32,370 nucleotides of DNA from Spirochaetes bacterium ADurb.Bin110 (GTDB lineage: Bacteria; Spirochaetota; Spirochaetia; Treponematales; Rectinemataceae): positions 1-32,370 of the forward strand of contig MWDY01000175.1 in NCBI GenBank assembly GCA_002070755.1, read 5' to 3'. Below the pieces are notes generated by a model. That model worked only from the letters and a program-made list of their open reading frames with translations, was not told where the DNA came from and ran no database searches. Of this stretch, positions 30,495-32,370 are shown in pieces. Each line of letters starts with the position of its first letter. Within the stretch, counting starts at the first letter, position 1. A program made the position numbers and the translations under genes.

Positions 30495-32370
30495 TTAGAA
30501 AGGCCTGTCCGCCAAATAGCGGTACTCCTTATAGCGGCGTTCGATAAGGTCGCGCTGTTTCTCGAGCAGGACCTTTGCACGCTCTGGGCTAGTTTGAACA
30601 AGGCTCTTAAAGCGGACTTCCGCATACATGTATTGCTCGAGCTTGGAATAATCGGGCTCTCTAGAATCAAGCTGGAATGGATTTTTGCCTTGCGCCTTAA
30701 GCCTCGGATCGTAGCGATATAGTGGCCACATGCCGCTTTGGACGGCCATTTTCTGCTGATTCATGCCTTTCATCATATCGATGCCATGGTTGATACAATG
30801 CGAATAGGCGATGACTATAGAAGGTCCATTATAGCTCTCAGCCTCATGGATGGCCTTGATCGCCTGTACCATATTGGCTCCCAATGCGATTTGCGCAACA
30901 TAGACATAACCGTAGCTCGCTGCAATCATGCCAAGGTCTTTTTTGGAAGTTTCCTTGCCTGCAGTGGCAAAGCGAGCGATTGCTCCTATTGGAGTAGCTT
31001 TAGAAGCCTGGCCTCCTGTGTTGGAATAGACCTCGGTATCCAAAACAAGGAGGTTAACATTTTTGCCTGAGGCAATAACGTGGTCGAGACCGCCGAAACC
31101 TATATCGTAAGCCCATCCATCTCCGCCAAAAATCCAGATAGAACGGCGAATCAGCGCTTCTGCTACATTGTCGAGTTCCTTAGCCCAACCTTCGGTTTTG
31201 CCAGCAAGGAATTCTCTGAGTGTAGCCACATCGGCGCGCTGGACTTCAATCTGTTCATCGGTCTCCTGAGCATTGGAAAGAAGCCTGTCTGCGAGTTCTT
31301 CGAGAATACCCTTGCCTTTAGCTGAAGCAAGAAGCTCTCGAGCATATTCGTTCTGTTTGTCTGAAGTGAGGCGCATGCCGTATCCAAACTCAGCGGCATC
31401 CTCGAATAGACTGTTGGACCAAGCCGGCCCTCTGCCGTCCGCTCTCTTAGTATAGGGCGTAGTGGGCAGATTCCCGCCATAGATAGAAGAACAACCTGTC
31501 GCATTGGCTATGATTGCTCTGTCGCCAAACAGCTGACTTACAAGCTTGATATATGGGGTCTCGCCACAGCCTGCGCATGCTCCGGAGAATTCGAATAGCG
31601 GCCGCTTCATGGCTATGCCCTTTGGAATCGAGAGGTTGAGGAATTTGCTATCTGTTTCAGGAATAGAGAGGAAGAAGTCCCAGTTTTGCTTTTCAGTATC
31701 GCGGAGCTCGATCTGCGATCCAAAGTTGATGGCTTTTCTACCTGGGTTGGCTCTATCGATGGCAGGGCAGATATTGATACACGCTCCGCAACCTGTACAA
31801 TCTTCGGGCGCGACTTGCACGGTGACTTTTAGACCCGCTACTTCCTTGCCTTTTCCGTCGACGCTCTTGAAGGTAGAAGGCGCATTTTCAAGGATTGCAG
31901 GATCATAAGCTTTCATACGAATTACGCCATGAGGGCAGACTAGGCTGCAGTTGCCGCACTGAGTGCAGAGAGATGGCTCCCATACGGGGATCTTCTCGGC
32001 TATATTGCGCTTTTCGTACTGTGTTGTGCCGGTAGGGAAGGTTCCATCGAGTGGCAGCTTTGAAACAGGCATCTTCTCACCGCGCTGTGCAATGATCTCA
32101 CCTAGCGTTTCCCGCACAAACTTGGGAGCTGTCTCTGGTACTGGTGGGAGCATGTGCTTTGTGCTGTTTGCCTGGCCAATTTTGACTTTATGCGTAGCAT
32201 TCAGTGCTAGATCTATTGCATCGAGGTTTTTCTGGACGACATCGGCGCCTTTTCGCATATAGGTCTTTTTGGTGTACTTTTTGATAAGCTCGACTGCTTG
32301 TTCTTCGGGCAATACGCCGGAAATCTTGAAAAATGCAGTCTGCATGATAGTGTTGATGCGCGTGCCCATT
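30495..32370 (-). CDS. Pyruvate:ferredoxin (flavodoxin) oxidoreductase, C-terminal part
   Basis: This enzyme oxidises pyruvate with CoA to acetyl-CoA and CO2, passing electrons to ferredoxin; it is central to anaerobic fermentation. The 5' end lies outside the window: the frame is open to the edge and the first Met is internal (homodimeric enzymes have about 1170-1200 residues, 624 are seen). Two 4Fe-4S motifs are present: CTQCGNCSLVCP (fragment residues 135-146) and CTGCGACINICP (191-202). They are followed by the proximal-cluster motif CAGCGETPY, the TPP-binding GGDGWAYDIGFGGLDH and LDTEVYSNTGGQ. A short C-terminal tail follows (YAEVRFKSLVQTSPERAKVL). Domain order is that of the single-chain nifJ/por type. 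A strong terminator follows at 30421-30450. Confidence 0.97.
   Translation of the reverse strand, partial: MGTRINTIMQTAFFKISGVLPEEQAVELIKKYTKKTYMRKGADVVQKNLDAIDLALNATHKVKIGQANSTKHMLPPVPETAPKFVRETLGEIIAQRGEKMPVSKLPLDGTFPTGTTQYEKRNIAEKIPVWEPSLCTQCGNCSLVCPHGVIRMKAYDPAILENAPSTFKSVDGKGKEVAGLKVTVQVAPEDCTGCGACINICPAIDRANPGRKAINFGSQIELRDTEKQNWDFFLSIPETDSKFLNLSIPKGIAMKRPLFEFSGACAGCGETPYIKLVSQLFGDRAIIANATGCSSIYGGNLPTTPYTKRADGRGPAWSNSLFEDAAEFGYGMRLTSDKQNEYARELLASAKGKGILEELADRLLSNAQETDEQIEVQRADVATLREFLAGKTEGWAKELDNVAEALIRRSIWIFGGDGWAYDIGFGGLDHVIASGKNVNLLVLDTEVYSNTGGQASKATPIGAIARFATAGKETSKKDLGMIAASYGYVYVAQIALGANMVQAIKAIHEAESYNGPSIVIAYSHCINHGIDMMKGMNQQKMAVQSGMWPLYRYDPRLKAQGKNPFQLDSREPDYSKLEQYMYAEVRFKSLVQTSPERAKVLLEKQRDLIERRYKEYRYLADRPF

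Overview
The window is a bacterial chromosomal segment with moderate GC, strong Shine-Dalgarno sites and several tight operons. A pyruvate:ferredoxin oxidoreductase, carbohydrate ABC transporters, amino-sugar catabolism and histidine ammonia-lyase suggest a fermentative anaerobe. The overall protein mix looks like a spirochaete (Treponema-like lineage), but this is an impression from protein style, not proven by any marker here.

Layout. (1) 1-1281, plus: the 3' end of a ribosomal operon (rpoA, rplQ) and a 56-residue zinc-ribbon protein. (2) 1467-7899, minus: hutH, a 1152-residue protein that I tentatively identify as pyrophosphate-type PEP carboxykinase, then hutI. Urocanase, which should act between HutH and HutI, is not in the window. 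(3) 7948-8835, plus: an EamA transporter. (4) 8843-23076: an amino-sugar / muropeptide salvage region. On the minus strand are two sugar ABC importers without ATPases. One leads into a YihX-like HAD hydrolase and a BadF-family amino-sugar kinase. The other leads into an AGE-family sugar epimerase and, beyond an IS remnant, an AmiE-like serine hydrolase. On the plus strand are murQ and an RpiR/MurR-type regulator. (5) 23168-25870: an RluA-type pseudouridine synthase, an unrecognised protein, a DUF72 protein (minus) and a YggT protein. (6) 25914-30367, minus: an MFS transporter with a HEAT-like C-terminal half, MazG behind a membrane-bound LuxR-type regulator, and a VanZ-like protein. (7) 30495 to the end, minus: the 3' two-thirds or less of a pyruvate:ferredoxin oxidoreductase gene with a clear terminator.

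The strongest regulatory signal is that the two solute-binding-protein genes have near-identical consensus promoters (TTGACA, 16 bp, TATAAT). Each is followed at once by TGAAA-N5-TTTTA, and a similar TGAAA-N5-TTTCT lies upstream of murQ. Together with the RpiR regulator next to murQ, this suggests one regulon joining uptake, phosphorylation and etherase steps for peptidoglycan-derived sugars. Two mobile elements have entered this regulon: a decayed DDE-type IS between the epimerase and the serine hydrolase, and an IS200-type element, with an altered HUH motif, between the divergent SBP and murQ promoters. Short degenerate AGGAT-type repeats lie in three intergenic stretches. I saw no tRNA, rRNA or CRISPR array.
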